From Topomyia yanbarensis (taxonomy: Eukaryota; Arthropoda; Insecta; Diptera; Culicidae): a stretch of DNA of 64,000 nt. The notes below the pieces were generated by a model, which was not told the DNA's origin, made no database searches, and was given only the letters and a program-made list of their open reading frames with translations. The stretch is from NCBI RefSeq assembly GCF_030247195.1, contig NC_080670.1, positions 43,013,524 through 43,077,523 of the forward strand, given 5' to 3'. The translations under genes and the position numbers were made by a program. Below are positions 33,457 to 45,885 of the stretch, piece by piece. Numbering within the stretch: the stretch's first letter is position 1; every line of letters starts with the position of its first letter.

Positions 33457-33550
33457 AAGATAATGTTATTTTTTACATACTGTAAAAATCATAAAAGACC
33501 CACGGCTCAGTTATGCTAACGCATTGAGCCGTATCAAATAAACAATAATA

Positions 33551-34398
33551 TAGTGCATCTATATTTAGAACAATTCATAATTAATTGATCAGTTAATGGA
33601 CTAAAAGTAAACTAATGAATATTACAATAAAACAGTTGTTCTTCGTGCTGATAAGACATGCGAAAATTGATAACTGGTTTTGATTTGTTCTTGCTAATTG
33701 TCAATTCTCAACCCTTATACATAATTCAAAAGACATCATTCACTCAGACAAGACCATGCGCATTCCCCACGCGCATTAAATACCCAGTGAATTAGTTTCC
33801 TAGTTGGTCAAATAAACATTAAACAAACAAAGACATTAGTTTTCCCAGTCTAAAAAAATGACAGCTCGATTGGCATCAACCGCGGATACGTGTTCCGTTA
33901 CAATGCCATCAAACCAAAGAACACCCAAAATTACATTCGACCAAATATGTGCAATTATATGAATATAACAAAATGAAGACCACTTAATTATTTGCACTAG
34001 AATAAGATCGGGAAAAAAATTAGTTGCACAACCGAGGTGATTCATTTTCAAAAACAGCACCGTTGATGAACCACTCTATAAAAATAGGTGATAAGAGACA
34101 CGAACGAAAATAGTTGACCACCGCAAATTCTTCTTTAGCTTCGATGAGTCGCTAAAGTCCTTCATACTTAGTTCTTAGTACATAAATCGATATATCTCAA
34201 CTTTCTCATGTAACCATTTTTATGTCCATCTCTTAGTGCTTCAGAAAGACCTATAATTGATTTTCTACAAAAATATAAACACCTCGTGGTTTGAAACTAG
34301 CAGACTAGGTTAACAATAATTTTAGCAACATGGATTCGTTTTGGCAGTTAACCCAGCAAAAGGATAGGAGTCAAGGAATTCAATGGAAGGTGTAGCCC
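33551..34398. other. Unassigned stretch
   Basis: AT-rich DNA without a supported gene or repeat. Confidence 0.35.
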
Positions 34399-34713
34399 AT
34401 AGGGGCAGATCACTCTAGGAATGTATAACAAATTTGCATCAAATTAGAAAAAATGCATTTAATATCCATTTTTTCATCAACTTTGCACTCCCTCGCACAA
34501 AAGTTTGTTTAACAATCGTCCTACGCTGATCCACTTTGTTCGACGTTGTGTTGAATATAGGGCTAGTTTTTTGTAGGGTTTTGACGTCTTACACGCAACG
34601 CAAAATACATTGCACGCAACGCAAAATACATTTTGAATTTCAATTTTGATGGAAAGAAATGTATTTAATTTCGCTGATTTTTCAAAATGCATCACAAGTG
34701 ATCTAGCCCCTAA
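34399..34713 (+). mobile_element. 8-bp-TSD MITE, third copy
   Basis: ATAGGGGCAGATCACT at the left and AGTGATCTAGCCCCTAA at the right, with the whole 315-bp body closely matching the copies at 13596 (inverse) and 53150. ACACGCAACGCAAAATACAT is present, with the CGCAACGCAAAATACAT part doubled. The flanking octamers do not match, so one end may have eroded. Confidence 0.85.
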
Positions 34714-35082
34714 TTCAATATTATAAAATAATTGTTATTTTCCATTATTCCTACAAAAAATGGAATAAAAACTACAAGGGTCAGCCCTATGGGGTTGCAC
34801 GAACTGTAGACGTAGGACTATACTACTTAATGTAAAATATTTATTTTCTTAGTACTTAGTTTGTGGGAAAAAACACCCGGACCGGTGAAGAAAAATCAAA
34901 TTTTAGACAATATAATCACATCTCATGTATAGACCAAGCTTTCTAGTTGCTCTCAAACAGATCCTAAAAGTTCAAACACCCATGGATAACCCCAAGTTTG
35001 TAGATGTGTTTCGATGCCACAGGATTGTAAAATGGTTAATATTACGTCATGAAAATTTAATTCTTCCGTGACAATTTTTTTG
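34714..35082. other. Unassigned spacer
   Basis: Nothing recognised; AT-rich with no frame of note. Confidence 0.35.
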
Positions 35083-35216
35083 CCTGCAAAATGCCCTGTG
35101 TGTAGCCAAACTCAATGCTGATATCCCAGCAAGCTCATGATTTGCTGGAATATCAGCATTGATCGGCAAATGCTTTCCAACGCTGCGCATTGCATACATA
35201 TAGGACATTTTGCAGG
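35083..35216. mobile_element. 134-bp MITE with strong internal hairpin
   Basis: CCTGCAAAATG at 35083 and CATTTTGCAGG ending at 35216 are perfect outer repeats. Inside, TCAATGCTGATATCCCAGCA (35112-35131) and its inverse (35143-35162) form a 21-bp stem with one mismatch around a 9-nt loop. Such nested palindromes are common precursors of small RNAs in insects. Confidence 0.7.
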
Positions 35217-38200
35217 TCACCAGAAGCTGTTCACATGTTCATTTTACCCACTCGCTATAAACATGTGTCATTTCTGGACATGTTTAGAAATCAAGAATCA
35301 TGTTTGAAAAAATGTGTTTATGACGAAGTATTTTTACCAGATATGTACAAAACATAACAAGAAACATATAAGGTGATCGTAATATCTCATTCTATTATTA
35401 GTTAGAAAATAATGACTTTGCTCAACGTGTTCATTTTACCGCCAGTTCCCCTACCTACCAACACATTCGCCCCAAACATTGATCCCAAGCGCCACCAAAC
35501 CACCACGACACTATTAGCGCATTTCACCAAAATTCCACGCGGCCTTTCCCGAAACGCCGCGCTTAGCCCATCTGTCATAATATCGTGATTTTGCATAGCG
35601 AAGGGCTGAATGATAACACATTTTGTTCCAAAAACAGCCCTGCGTTATGCAACACTTTGTCCAGGTTGATTATACCAGTTGCAAGTGGTGCCAAATTCAC
35701 CAAGTTCCGTAAAATTCCCTTTAAATTACAGAATTGATAAAATTGCTTAAATGAGCTAAACTAATTAATCAAATCCTGTTTTAAAAACTGTCCTTGCGTT
35801 TAAACCAAAATGGGAAGCTTATTACTACCACTACATTACTTAATTTCAAGCGCAAATAGCAAATACATGTGCTTGTTAAACCAAAAATTTACTGGCAACA
35901 TTACAGCGGCATTTAGGAAGCAGTTGGAGCGGTTGCCTATTGGACGGCACAGGGTAGCGTACCTCCACAGCCACGGACTTCTAACTCAGCTACACTGGCT
36001 GTGAAAACACACAGCACAGTGATCTGCTTCGCCCGCCGTTCAACAAGCAACTGAGCTGGCTCGGCGAAATCGGTCCGTTTAAATAGTCGATGATGACGTC
36101 ATCCATAGAAGCGTAGCGCGCTAGGTACACAAATCTGTCGTGCTGGACTAGGGAAGCGCTATTTTCTGTGTGTAAATGCGCGATATTTTGACTAGGTTGT
36201 TCATTATTTAAATTTTTAATGCCATGAAATCAAAAATCTTTGGGTTTATCTATTGGAATCTATTCTTAGAAGTATTTCGGGGCGATATGCGCAAAAAATT
36301 TTAAAATTTATCGTGAGATGGCTGAATTATATGTTTTTAAAATTGGACCACTTTTCGTTACATACCATTTTTGTAGAATTTGCAACGTGCACCCCTATAT
36401 CGAAAACAAAGACGTAGTCCTACGTCAAAAGTCTATGCATCTTTAACATCAGCTGCATCGGAAAAACCCAAAATCAGATCATATGGTTTAATGACCCATT
36501 TTTTATATTCCTGTTTTTTGCCAAAATGTTCAGGGGCAAAAAATTGTATGAGATATTTTAGCAAACTGAATTTTAACAGTTAATAAATTACAGAGAAAGT
36601 GTCCATAATTTGATACAAGTCCTTGATTGGTCTCGTTTACCAGACCAGCGTTAGCTGTCAAGCAGGAAGATTTACTTCTAAAATGTATGCATATGTGAAT
36701 GCCACCAACCTACTACCGAATTTAAATATGTATTTGCTACTACCAACGCTATTCAACTCTACCTCTACACGTTGGTAACGGTCGCTAGGCAAAATTGCTT
36801 GAAATCACGCAAGATGAATGGGTTAATTGCAACAATTATGTCGGTGCAGTCGAGATAAAATTATATTTCAATTAATGATTTATGAAGCGCCACCATTCGT
36901 TGCCGGTCCGACGACATTCGGTAAATTGGAAAGGTGTGTGGTGCGACTATTTGTCCCCTGGCAGCTCTCGCAGCAGTTCACTCGGGGTCGACCAATTTCG
37001 AACACATTTTATCATGCTGATGGGTTGGTGGGTGGTAGGTGGTCGATGGGTTCATAAATGATGCTTGCGGACAGGTATCACGTGCAAATGTGGTGGCGAA
37101 ACTTTTGCCGCTGGTGTCAAAAAGAAGCAAGTGAGATCACGTTGTTAACAGAATTATCGAAACCATTAAAACCAACTGATCGAATCGAATCGATGCAGCC
37201 TGCCTCCATTTATGCCACTGCCTGTACGTTTGGCACATGTAAATTACCCTATTGCATTAAGCGCCGGGCAAGGGTATATATTGGAAGTCCGTGGTAATTA
37301 AATCGGTGGCTGGATTTTTCCTCTACGGTTTTTGGTGCTTAATTTAATTAAAAACCTGTTTAACAGCCAATTAAGAATGGTGGAAGTAAAAACATTTAAA
37401 TATAATTGATTGGCATTTTGAATCGAATCAGAAATAATAAATGGGGTACAAAGCTTCTGCTGATTGTGCAGAGTAAGTACTGAGCATTGTTTTAGAATCG
37501 ACAGTTTTTGGTTGTTCGTTTTCTTCAAGATAACGTTATTTGAGACATATTTTTTTAAATCGTTTCTAGGATTTGATTTAAAATTAAATTTCAATTGGAA
37601 ATTTCTGTCGTATGCGTTTTAGTGTTTAGTGTAATGATGAAAAATGCGCCATCTCACCGAGCGTGGCGCTAGTGAAGCGATTCTGGCACATACCCGTAAT
37701 GCGTCACTTCATTTCGGCACGCATCCGAAAACCAAGATGAAGGGAAAGAAAGGTGGGAATATTAGTTAATTTTGAGTGTATTAGTTTTAACATTCAAAAT
37801 TAAGCCCGGCGCCCGCAACCATGGAAATAAACAAAAAGATCGAATGAGCATCCTGATTCTTTGTCGCACGATGAAAAGAGAGAAAAGGCCGAGCTTCACT
37901 TCGAATCTTCCGATTCGAACACTTAGGGAGACAATGGCAATGGATTCGAATTTGTCGGTCCCTGGAACTGATGCAGAAATTCACTGTTGACGGGGTGCTG
38001 AAGCTGCGAAAACTAAAGATACGCTCAGACCATCTTAATTCTAGATAAATTTGAGGATCCGTTAAAATCTAATAGGAGGGTAAAATTTCAAGTCGCGAAA
38101 TTATTATGTATGATAATATCTACATATTTAGGTTGCGTCAGGATGCAGTCTCCGCGATCCAATGGTGGTTTCGATAGTACAGCCAACTCTTTAAAAATAT

Positions 38201-39603
38201 GTTACCCAGTCTTGTACTTATAAAAAGTAAAAGTAAACGTCAGCATGAAAAATAAAATAAAAAGTACCTGATGTTTAAGTGATTCTAAAAAGCAACGATA
38301 AATAAGAGTAAATAGAGACAAAAATCATTGGTACTACAAATGAACAAGAATTGATTTCTTCACACGAAAAGACAACCATTGTGGCATTGCTTAATTTCCC
38401 GTAACAATAAATGGTTGTGTTGGGTTGCTAAAACGCAATCGTAACTCTGCATTCTTTAAATTTGCCAATTGCAATCATTATCCGATGGAAAATTGAAGTA
38501 CGTGACATGGGCGATTTTTCTATTTCGCTCTTCAAATTTAACAACTGCAACAATGCTCCCACCTTTCATTTATCATCTTGCATTTGACAAGCGGTGTGGG
38601 CATTGTGGCCAGGACTTCGGTTGAAAAAAATGTATTTGCCATGGTTGCCAGAACCACATTTTGTGCAATGTATTCAACAGATGTCGCTAGCATACCGTGG
38701 GCGATGCTTTTGTTAGAATTTTTTTCAAGCTGTTACGTCTGTTTGTCTGTGGTTAAGGGACCGGTAACAAAACAAATGTTTCTCTTTTTTCTTATTCTTT
38801 GACTGTGTAATTAATCAGCACTAGTTGTAGAACACGTGGAAAACTTATAGCGACATCTTGTTGTACACAAATTAGCTACTCACGAGCCTCACAAAGCTTT
38901 TATTTCGCTTACTAGCTCAGTACTGTAACAAAAAAGAGAAACACGGACAAAAAAGAAAACAACACCAACAGGAAACCCCGTTGGGGCCTTGCCTAGTTTT
39001 GAAGCTGCACTTAGTGGGATACACCTACACCGGTCAGCGTTGGCGGTTGTTCCTGTCGGAAACCCAAAGAGGAATAATTGCATCACGTCGTCTAGGATAC
39101 GTCCATGCATGTATCATGCTGATTTCGACTTTTTCTCGGCACATGGCGTTGGCTGACATTTCGCGCTTCGAATGTTAGTGCTGATGGAGACGGCCAGCGG
39201 AAAAAGACTTCTCGACAACAAAAGCACGTCCTAACTAGTTTCCGCTCTTCGGCTCTTCTCTTGTTAGTTACGATTTTCAGATGGATTCATAGAGTGTTGC
39301 AACTAAAGGAAATCATTAGGTGCAAATTACCTGAACTATCCTACTGGCAAAGTTTTGGGGAATACTGTTGAGGATATTCCAATAGACCTTTCTTGTCAAA
39401 AAATTTTATATGCTAGAATGCTTCCTTTTTTATTCCCGATTCGTTAGCCCATATTGCCGCGATGATTTGGTACCTCTAACTATTGAAAAAATGAAAAATA
39501 GCGCGAGCTGCTCATTTAACCCCATATTCTGAATACCTATCTTGCCTTGTTTCCCCGTATTTTTACACCATTTGAATGAATTTCCTGTGGGGAATACTAA
39601 AAG
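35217..39603. other. Repeat-poor interval with no recognised gene
   Basis: This 4.4-kb interval is the longest in the window without an element I can delimit. GC-richer islands occur near 35440-35600, 36880-37080 and 37620-37700. Open frames such as 36827-37057 and 37772-37990 are short, unspliced and not recognisable. It could be intronic or regulatory DNA of a neighbouring gene, but nothing in the sequence shows that. Confidence 0.4.
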
Positions 39604-39850
39604 GATGCCAGATCTGCATGTATATTAAGAAGTCTGCAGATTCTGCATTTTCGCTGCAGATTTTTTGCAGATTATAAATATTTAGCAGAACAAAGCCTAT
39701 GCCAGTAAATTTTAACCAGCCTTCAACGTTTTTGATCATTGAAAATATTAACACACTACATTTCTATGTCAAATTTATTAAAGATTTTTGTGACAATCTG
39801 CAGACTTTTATATTTTTACTGCAGGCTATTGTTTAAATAGACCTGGCATC
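39604..39850. mobile_element. 247-bp MITE with GATGCCAG/CTGGCATC ends
   Basis: GATGCCAGATCTGCATGTAT at 39604 and the inverse-type end AGACCTGGCATC at 39850 enclose repeated CTGCAGATT/AATCTGCAG words. There is no coding capacity. The same terminal octamer occurs near 692. Confidence 0.65.
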
Positions 39851-40919
39851 ACTGATGCTAAAATAATTCATTCATATACCTGTCAAAAGCATTATTTTTC
39901 ACTTGCAAGAGGGATGACGATGGTAACATTAGGAACCTGGCACATACATTGATCAAACGGCTCTGGATAGAAAACACGGTGGCATATGTGTTTAGGACAT
40001 GGTATGAATTCTTTTTGGTAAATTTCTCGCTCGCTTGTTTATGTATTTTATCACTTTTAGAGTTGTGCGGCCGAGGCGTTAGTGAACTGGCTCAAATAAC
40101 TTCACCAGAAACTCCTGCTTTTAGTAATGTGAAATGGATTCTCGTATTGCTACCAAGTACAAAACTGGGTAACTTGAGCAATTGACCCTCGGCATGTTTC
40201 GTGGCAAGTGTTGCTCAGAGTCTACGCGTTTATCAAACAGCAATCGATGCTCGGACACTAGCGGAGATATCCAGTTCCAAACGCAGGTTCGGTTGGATGT
40301 ATTCGACGAAATTGTTTTAAGATCCTTTATTTGATTAACCTCCAGGAACTCGTAAAAATAGTCTCGCAACAGTTTACGGCCCGACCAGGATGCTTCAGCT
40401 AGATACAATTGACAATGTCACGCATGACTAGTAGAATACTAAATTACTGCTTATTTTCTAAAAACGGCTGACTACTGTTGAGCGTTCTGAGAAACAGATG
40501 ATAATACGCTGTGATAATAAACACTGGCTTAATTGTAGGGCAGATGGCAGAATTCCCCGTTTACAGATTCATTCTATTTGGTCGTTTTGAGATGCACAGC
40601 AAACGGAACGATGAACGTTGCGAATTGTGATTGCTTTACAACCTACGGCATGGGATGAAATGAGCAGTAATTTGAGGAATGTCCCAGATAGTATCTTGGT
40701 ACATAATTTATATGATCCAGGCTGCTACGTTCACCGAGCTGGAATGCATGGTGTGAGAAAAAACAACAGCGACCACATCAACGACTAACGTTCGTGCTCA
40801 AGAGTTGCCATTTCCAGTGGACGTCGATGTGTTACATGCCGCTTCAGCAGCTCAGCATCTCAGCTCTTCGTCTATTGATACAGTTAGTTTTGCGTCTTAC
40901 GTATAATTAACTAGCTGAT
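39851..40919. other. Unassigned interval
   Basis: A minus-strand frame at 40408-40121 (95 codons, including SGRKLLRDYFYEFLEVNQI) has a protein-like composition but no family I know and no splice support. I leave it uncalled. Confidence 0.35.
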
Positions 40920-41166
40920 ACCCATCGCGCGTTGCTGCGACTTTCATCAAAATAGGAGGAAAACACAATTTGTTCCGAAGCGCCATCTGGCGGGCAAATA
41001 ATCCCCAATCAATAGCACACAAACACGCTCCATAACAAATGCCTACTATGTAGAATTTGTAACGTCAATCGATCAAGCCGTTTGGGAGTCCATAAATCAT
41101 ATACATACAAGCATTGACTTTTATATATATAGATAGATATAGATAGATAGATATAGATAGATAGAT
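40920..41166 (+). mobile_element. LINE 3' tail, probably RTE-like, ending in (ATAG)n
   Basis: CTGATACCCATCGCGCGTTG followed by GCGCCATCTGGCGGGCAAAT, then TTTGGGAGTCCATAAATC and a TATATATAGATAGATA tail (41121-41166), matches the style of RTE-clade 3' ends in arthropods, which finish in short tandem repeats. Only the 3' region is present. The clade is inferred from memory of such tails. Confidence 0.5.
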
Positions 41167-41454
41167 TGAATCAACTATTTGTTTCTAAAAATGTAATGTT
41201 ACTGATAGTTTTGTGTATAATTGTCTCATGGAGCAAAAATGCGAGTAACGGCGGTGCTCATGAGTTCTGCCTATGGGAAAGAATTGCTTTCATGTACAGT
41301 ATGGGAAGTCCCGCCTGGGCCAGGCGGCATGACCAACGAAGTCGGTTTAAGACAACGTAGATTGGTGTTTCTTTTCAAAAACATGTAACAGAACTTATAT
41401 GCAATGTTGAATAAAATTTAGTTGGGAATTCAATGCCCTAATAAAAGCAAAGAT

Positions 41455-42239
41455 ATTTCTACACCCAAAACAAAAATCTCTTGCAATAATTGCAAGCGAC
41501 AATCACTTGCAAATAATGTTAGCATCGCTTGCAATTTTGCAGTGAAAGCCGCTGGCAATTGTTGCAAGCAGATAAAACCACTTCATCTCTCTCTCTCTAT
41601 ACGTACATACTTTTCTTCAACACACTGTCAAAGGATTATCACCACATTCACGTGCCTATGCTGGTTGGTATAGCAACGCATGGCGAGTTTTTATTTTCCG
41701 TCTACTTTTTATTCATTCCTCACCAACATCATCAAACGCAGTTTTGTGGTTTATTCATTACACACGAGACGGCATCAAATGGCGGATGTGACAATTGTAC
41801 GAGTTTTAACGTCCTGTTCTTACGTGTAAGAACAGATCAGTACTTATAGTTAGAGCTACGATGCGCAAGAGCCTGAGTTCAAATCTGGGGGGGTGTTTCA
41901 CTTTTTTCATTAATCGTAAAATCATCCAAGTGTTTATATATGACTTTTATCCACTTATTACTATCTGGTAGTATGGTTGGGTGGATAAAGTATTGCTTAG
42001 CGATCTGTTTGTGCGGGGTTCATGTTTCAATGCCAACAGTCTTTTTTTATAACGCATATTGGTCACCTATACACATACATCGCTAATACATAGGCAAAAT
42101 TCGTTTTTTCTGTTTCTTGCATTGCATGCAAGGAAGCTTCTTGCAATTTTCGCACATTACCAGAACGCTTGCAATTTTTGCTCGTATTTATTGCATTAAT
42201 GTAAGCGAATCTTACCGGGTACGTTTTGGGTGTAGAAAT
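41455..42239 (+). mobile_element. 785-bp TIR element with tRNA-like interior, copy 1
   Basis: ATTTCTACACCCAAAAC (41455-41471) is exactly mirrored at 42223-42239. Next to the ends lie many TTGCAA/TTGCAAGC words in both orientations, which extend the inverted repeat imperfectly. The interior holds two tRNA-like stretches: GAGCTACGATGCGC with GAGTTCAAATCTGGG near 41850-41885, and TGGTTGGGTGGATAAAG with GGGGTTCATGTTTCAA near 41973-42040. A second, rearranged copy is at 56215-57191. It looks like a non-autonomous DNA transposon that swallowed SINE-like material. Confidence 0.75.
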
Positions 42240-42684
42240 TCAAACTAATTCGAAGTTTCTATCCCACTCCTAAGAAAATCTGGACTGCCATCTCTAAATT
42301 GTTTTCCTCTCAATGACTGCTCGGTGACTTTATAACTTTGTGCGAATTCAAAGCATTGCTTGATATTTTATATAATGCAATTATCTAATCTAAATAAGAT
42401 AAAAGTTATTTGCAATCACGGCCAAAACAGCTGCGCAGGCGGTGGGAGTGCAATGAGACAGGCAACTGGCGACCAATGATTGAACAACCTGAATAATTCG
42501 GAACACCCGGATTAATCGGAATAGTTTTGAAAACTAGGTTCAATCAACAACGATGAAAACTAAGTTGCTGGGTACAAGGTATGACTGCGGTGCTACTGAA
42601 CATCGAACACTATTAAAAGGCGCTTCAACAGCGGCATTTGTTCAAAGATTTCACTATCTTCAAGCAAATAATCATAACGTATGA

Positions 42685-43175
42685 GCTTGTGCGAACACCC
42701 CTGGCTGCTACTCCGTTATCGATAATTATGCTTGGGAGTAGCAAAACATCTGTTAATGTGCAACTCCTCATAATCCTAAAGTGTTTATTGATCAATACCG
42801 GTGCCGGCCAGGCCCGAACGTAGATCGTGAAGGAAAGTGAAGGAATGGTTAGTCCGATACTTGCTTTTGCTAGAGGCCGTATATACTACTGCGTACTCCA
42901 CAAGTATTACAGGAGGAGGATATTTTTGTAAGAGTATAGAAGTTGGATCACTTCTTCTTTACTGACGCCAGAGAGGTGACTTCACTATCTGGACTAGACA
43001 TCGATCCACCAAACTCATAGACCGGGGACTAACGGCTTTACTTCCCTTCCGAAGGAAGACGTGACCACAGATTTTTTCACCTCAGAAAAATGTCAACGAC
43101 GTCGGATGGAATTGAACCCAGGCAAATTGGAATGAGTGGCGGTCACGCTTACCACTCAACCACAGGCGCCATCAA
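42685..43175 (-). mobile_element. tRNA-headed SINE-like insertion with 20-bp near-duplication
   Basis: On the minus strand, GGCGCCTGTGGTTGAGTGGT near 43169 starts a tRNA-like head with a B-box-like GGGTTCAATTCC, followed by a body with GGTCACGTCTTCCTTCGGAA and AGTTTGGTGGATCG. The 20-bp blocks at 42665-42684 and 43176-43195 agree at 18 positions, suggesting the target duplication. The leftmost 150 bp (42685-42835) may be a separate 3' part. Transcription by RNA polymerase III is expected from the head. Confidence 0.6.
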
Positions 43176-43434
43176 CAAATGATCATAACATATGAAAGCG
43201 TCAGAAAATTAAAAATAAATATTACAGGATAACCAGTTTTAGCAATATTCCATCAAAGTACACTGTCACTTTGACGTTGTGCCTTACTGGTATACTGGGT
43301 TGTGTAAAACGTGTCCTAGAAAAATCGTCGGAGCATTCCATCTTAGCATATCTGTATTTGCTTCAAAGAATCGTTTAGAAGTCAAAATCTTATATTTTAC
43401 GGAACATTACATGAAGACGACATCAAATAAAAAA

Positions 43435-43554
43435 TGACAGCTGAGCGCGCTTGTTTACAAGGTGTTAACATTTAACAGCGAACCGAAATTTTTCATACTA
43501 CGATCGAATAAAAAAAAAATCCAAGCCCATGTAAACAAGCTCTCTAAACTGTCA
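43435..43554. mobile_element. 120-bp MITE, TGACAG ends
   Basis: TGACAGCTGAGCGCGCTTGT at 43435 is mirrored by ACAAGCTCTCTAAACTGTCA ending at 43554 with several mismatches. The related insertion at 56423-56601 shares GAGCTTGTTTACATGG. Confidence 0.6.
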
Positions 43555-44817
43555 AAAAAGTGAGGTTAAACTTTTTCATCACACAATATTCTACAGCGAG
43601 AGGTTCACTTTAGTTTGTTTACATTACCAATGAATTTTGCATCGCGACTCACCACTTCATTTACCGCGTTGCCAAGAACTCAATCGGGAATTTACAAAAC
43701 AGTGCTGCCCAAACACACATTTTGAGTCCCACCATTCTTGCTATGGTGAAAAAAATATTCAACATTCTTGCAATTTTCAAATTTTAAAAAATCATTAAAA
43801 AATCACGATAGCTCTTAAAAGTCTTACTTTAACGGAGATATTCTTAAAAAAGTGTAATCTTTCCACCAAAAATAAGAAAAAAGGGGGTTAGGTCGGACGA
43901 GAAAGGTCTATTGTTGTGTACTAAACAATGAGCAATTGGAATGGTACTATGATGCTGTGTAATTATAAACGTTGGTTATACATGTTGGTTTATAACAGTC
44001 CTAGTAAACTAATTGTTTAGCCCCTTTAAATATATCAGTTCCCTTTATAACTGTTTTTAATTCTTGTGGAGTCTCTGGAGCATATCATATTTGATACGAT
44101 ACCAAAAGTATTGTTAAAAATATGTACATTCGTTATTAGTTTTTTTTTAAATAAAAAAGACAGGACTGAAATTTGAACTAACATTCCAACTGAATTTCTC
44201 CTTCAATAATATGCACAGGTTGCATTGCACACCCATACAGAGAAGATTTCGTTTAAACAGAAGTTACAGGATTTTGGGCCCTACCAGAAAAGTTGATAGT
44301 AAACAAACAAAAGGTATCTTTAGTCCTATCAACAAAGATCTAAACTGAAAAAGAGTCAACTTTTGAACTGACTGCATATCGCTTTTTTACCAGAAAGCTA
44401 AAAGGTTTAATTTTTTAGTCCACTTGTTACATAGCATTTCAGTTTGAGGTTGCTAGTCTCGTCGCAATCATAACGGAATGAAAATTATCTCAGTTGTAAA
44501 AAGTATTTTCCCTCTCCAATTCTGGTTTCACAGTGCCCTTTGATAGTTGGTCGGGTGAGCTGCTTGGAAGCCTTTGCAGCTCTCGTTTTAAAAGGAAATA
44601 TGTACTAATGCGCACAAACGAATCAGTTGCAGTTAGTTGCAAGTCTAGGGTGAGTTAATACCATCAGCTAGAGCGAAGGCAACATTGCAATCAACCGTGA
44701 GTCGCCTGAAAGCAGTGTCGGATATCCGGTTCGAGCCACATAGTAGTACGATGACAGGCTTTCTCATACTTTGTGAGGTAATTTATGGAAAGTTATGTTT
44801 AGTAACATTAGTTTAAA
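43555..44817. other. Unassigned interval
   Basis: No gene or delimited repeat was seen. AT-rich DNA with scattered GTTTACA words related to the MITE on its left. Confidence 0.35.
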
Positions 44818-44982
44818 GGGCGAGCATAGCGTATTTGGTAAATCGATTGCCTTGTACGTAGCTCACCTGGGTTCAATTCCTAATCCCGCTCGTAAGGCTA
44901 GAGATTTTTCTGAAGACATTTTTCTAACTCAAAAAAGAGGAATAACCTTAAGGTTGAAATCTCTATAATCAAAAAAAAAAAA
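44818..44982 (+). mobile_element. tRNA-derived SINE, Feilai-like, second copy
   Basis: GGGCGAGCATAGCGTATTTG begins the head; the B box is GGGTTCAATTCC; CCTTAAGGTTGAAATCTCTA and a poly(A) run at 44971-44982 end the element. It is colinear with the SINE at 20292-20456, with some substitutions and a small insertion in the body. No clear target duplication was found, suggesting greater age. Confidence 0.8.
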
Positions 44983-45885
44983 GAAATTATGAACCTTGCT
45001 TGAAATGTTTATGATGGTGTTTTTCGTTCTGATAGCATTTCATGAGATTACAAATCATGTTCAACCACATAGTACTATAGATGCTTTCAATCAACTAACA
45101 AAAATATGAATGTTATTAGGGAAAGTAGTTGTTCTTACTGATAAGAGAACAGTAAGATTATAGAAAAAACACCATTTAGATCTCAATGCAAGGGAAGTAA
45201 AAAATGTGTGTAACAAAAAGCATAAGGGTGATAAAAAACAAAGGAACTTAATTGGTAAAGTTTTGCAATAAAGCAGATCCTGACACGTCGCGAGCTAGCT
45301 TCACTCTGGTACTGCATGGCTAGTAGTGATAGAAACTACCCACCAACTTAGTGCGTCACCAGCAGCAGCCCTGGCTATAACAATTTTCCACTGTGAGGAT
45401 AATTTTAATGAACTTTTCGTGATGTGACACCCAACTTTTCGGTAACGAATGAAAGAAATTGTGACTTATTTGTTCCGTTAATGTTATTCTGTTTGATTGC
45501 TCAATTATGGTGCAGTAAAGGGTGTCACGATCAGAATTTAGTCAAAGTAGAATACACAATACAAATTAATTATCTTTCTTTTTCAACTTCAATTAGTATA
45601 AAATACATGAACTATACATAGACTATTCATCTATGATTCCAGTTAACCGAATGCGGATTACTGGACGTTTCGTTTTACACCAAAAGGCAGCACACTGAAG
45701 CTTCCATTTACGAACTCCTTTAACACAATGTTCGGTTCACGTAAATTTTTTTTCGAGCTAAATTCGAAACAACGACCACATTTTTGCGAAAAAAATTAAT
45801 AAAGAAGTTTGCATACGTACAGTACACTATGGGGTTATATACAATTAAACACATTCATAGCTAACGGTTACTATTAAAAGCTTGG
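44983..45885. other. Unassigned interval
   Basis: AT-rich sequence without supported genes; short frames only. Confidence 0.35.

Larger units (their letters stand above)
31120..33550 (+). mobile_element. ORF1-only LINE copy with 3' tail, no ORF2
   Basis: An ORF1 frame (31220 to 33456, interrupted) is followed within about 30 bp by a LINE-type 3' tail. The tail has a stem-loop, CGGCTCA...TGAGCCG at about 33500-33530, and then A-rich sequence. A second copy of that tail is near 55950-56010. No endonuclease or RT sequence is present between ORF1 and the tail. The copy may have lost ORF2 by deletion, or may belong to a half-LINE lineage that moves in trans, as described for mammalian HAL1. The latter is inference. 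Confidence 0.6.

Noticed and set aside
40121..40408. 95-codon minus-strand frame with protein-like composition
   Set aside because: No recognisable domain, no splice support and only moderate length; an open frame of this size is expected by chance in 64 kb.
43100..43172. Possible tRNA gene on the minus strand
   Set aside because: The head resembles a tRNA but the 3' half and acceptor stem are degenerate and it is fused to a repeat body, so I call it SINE-like.
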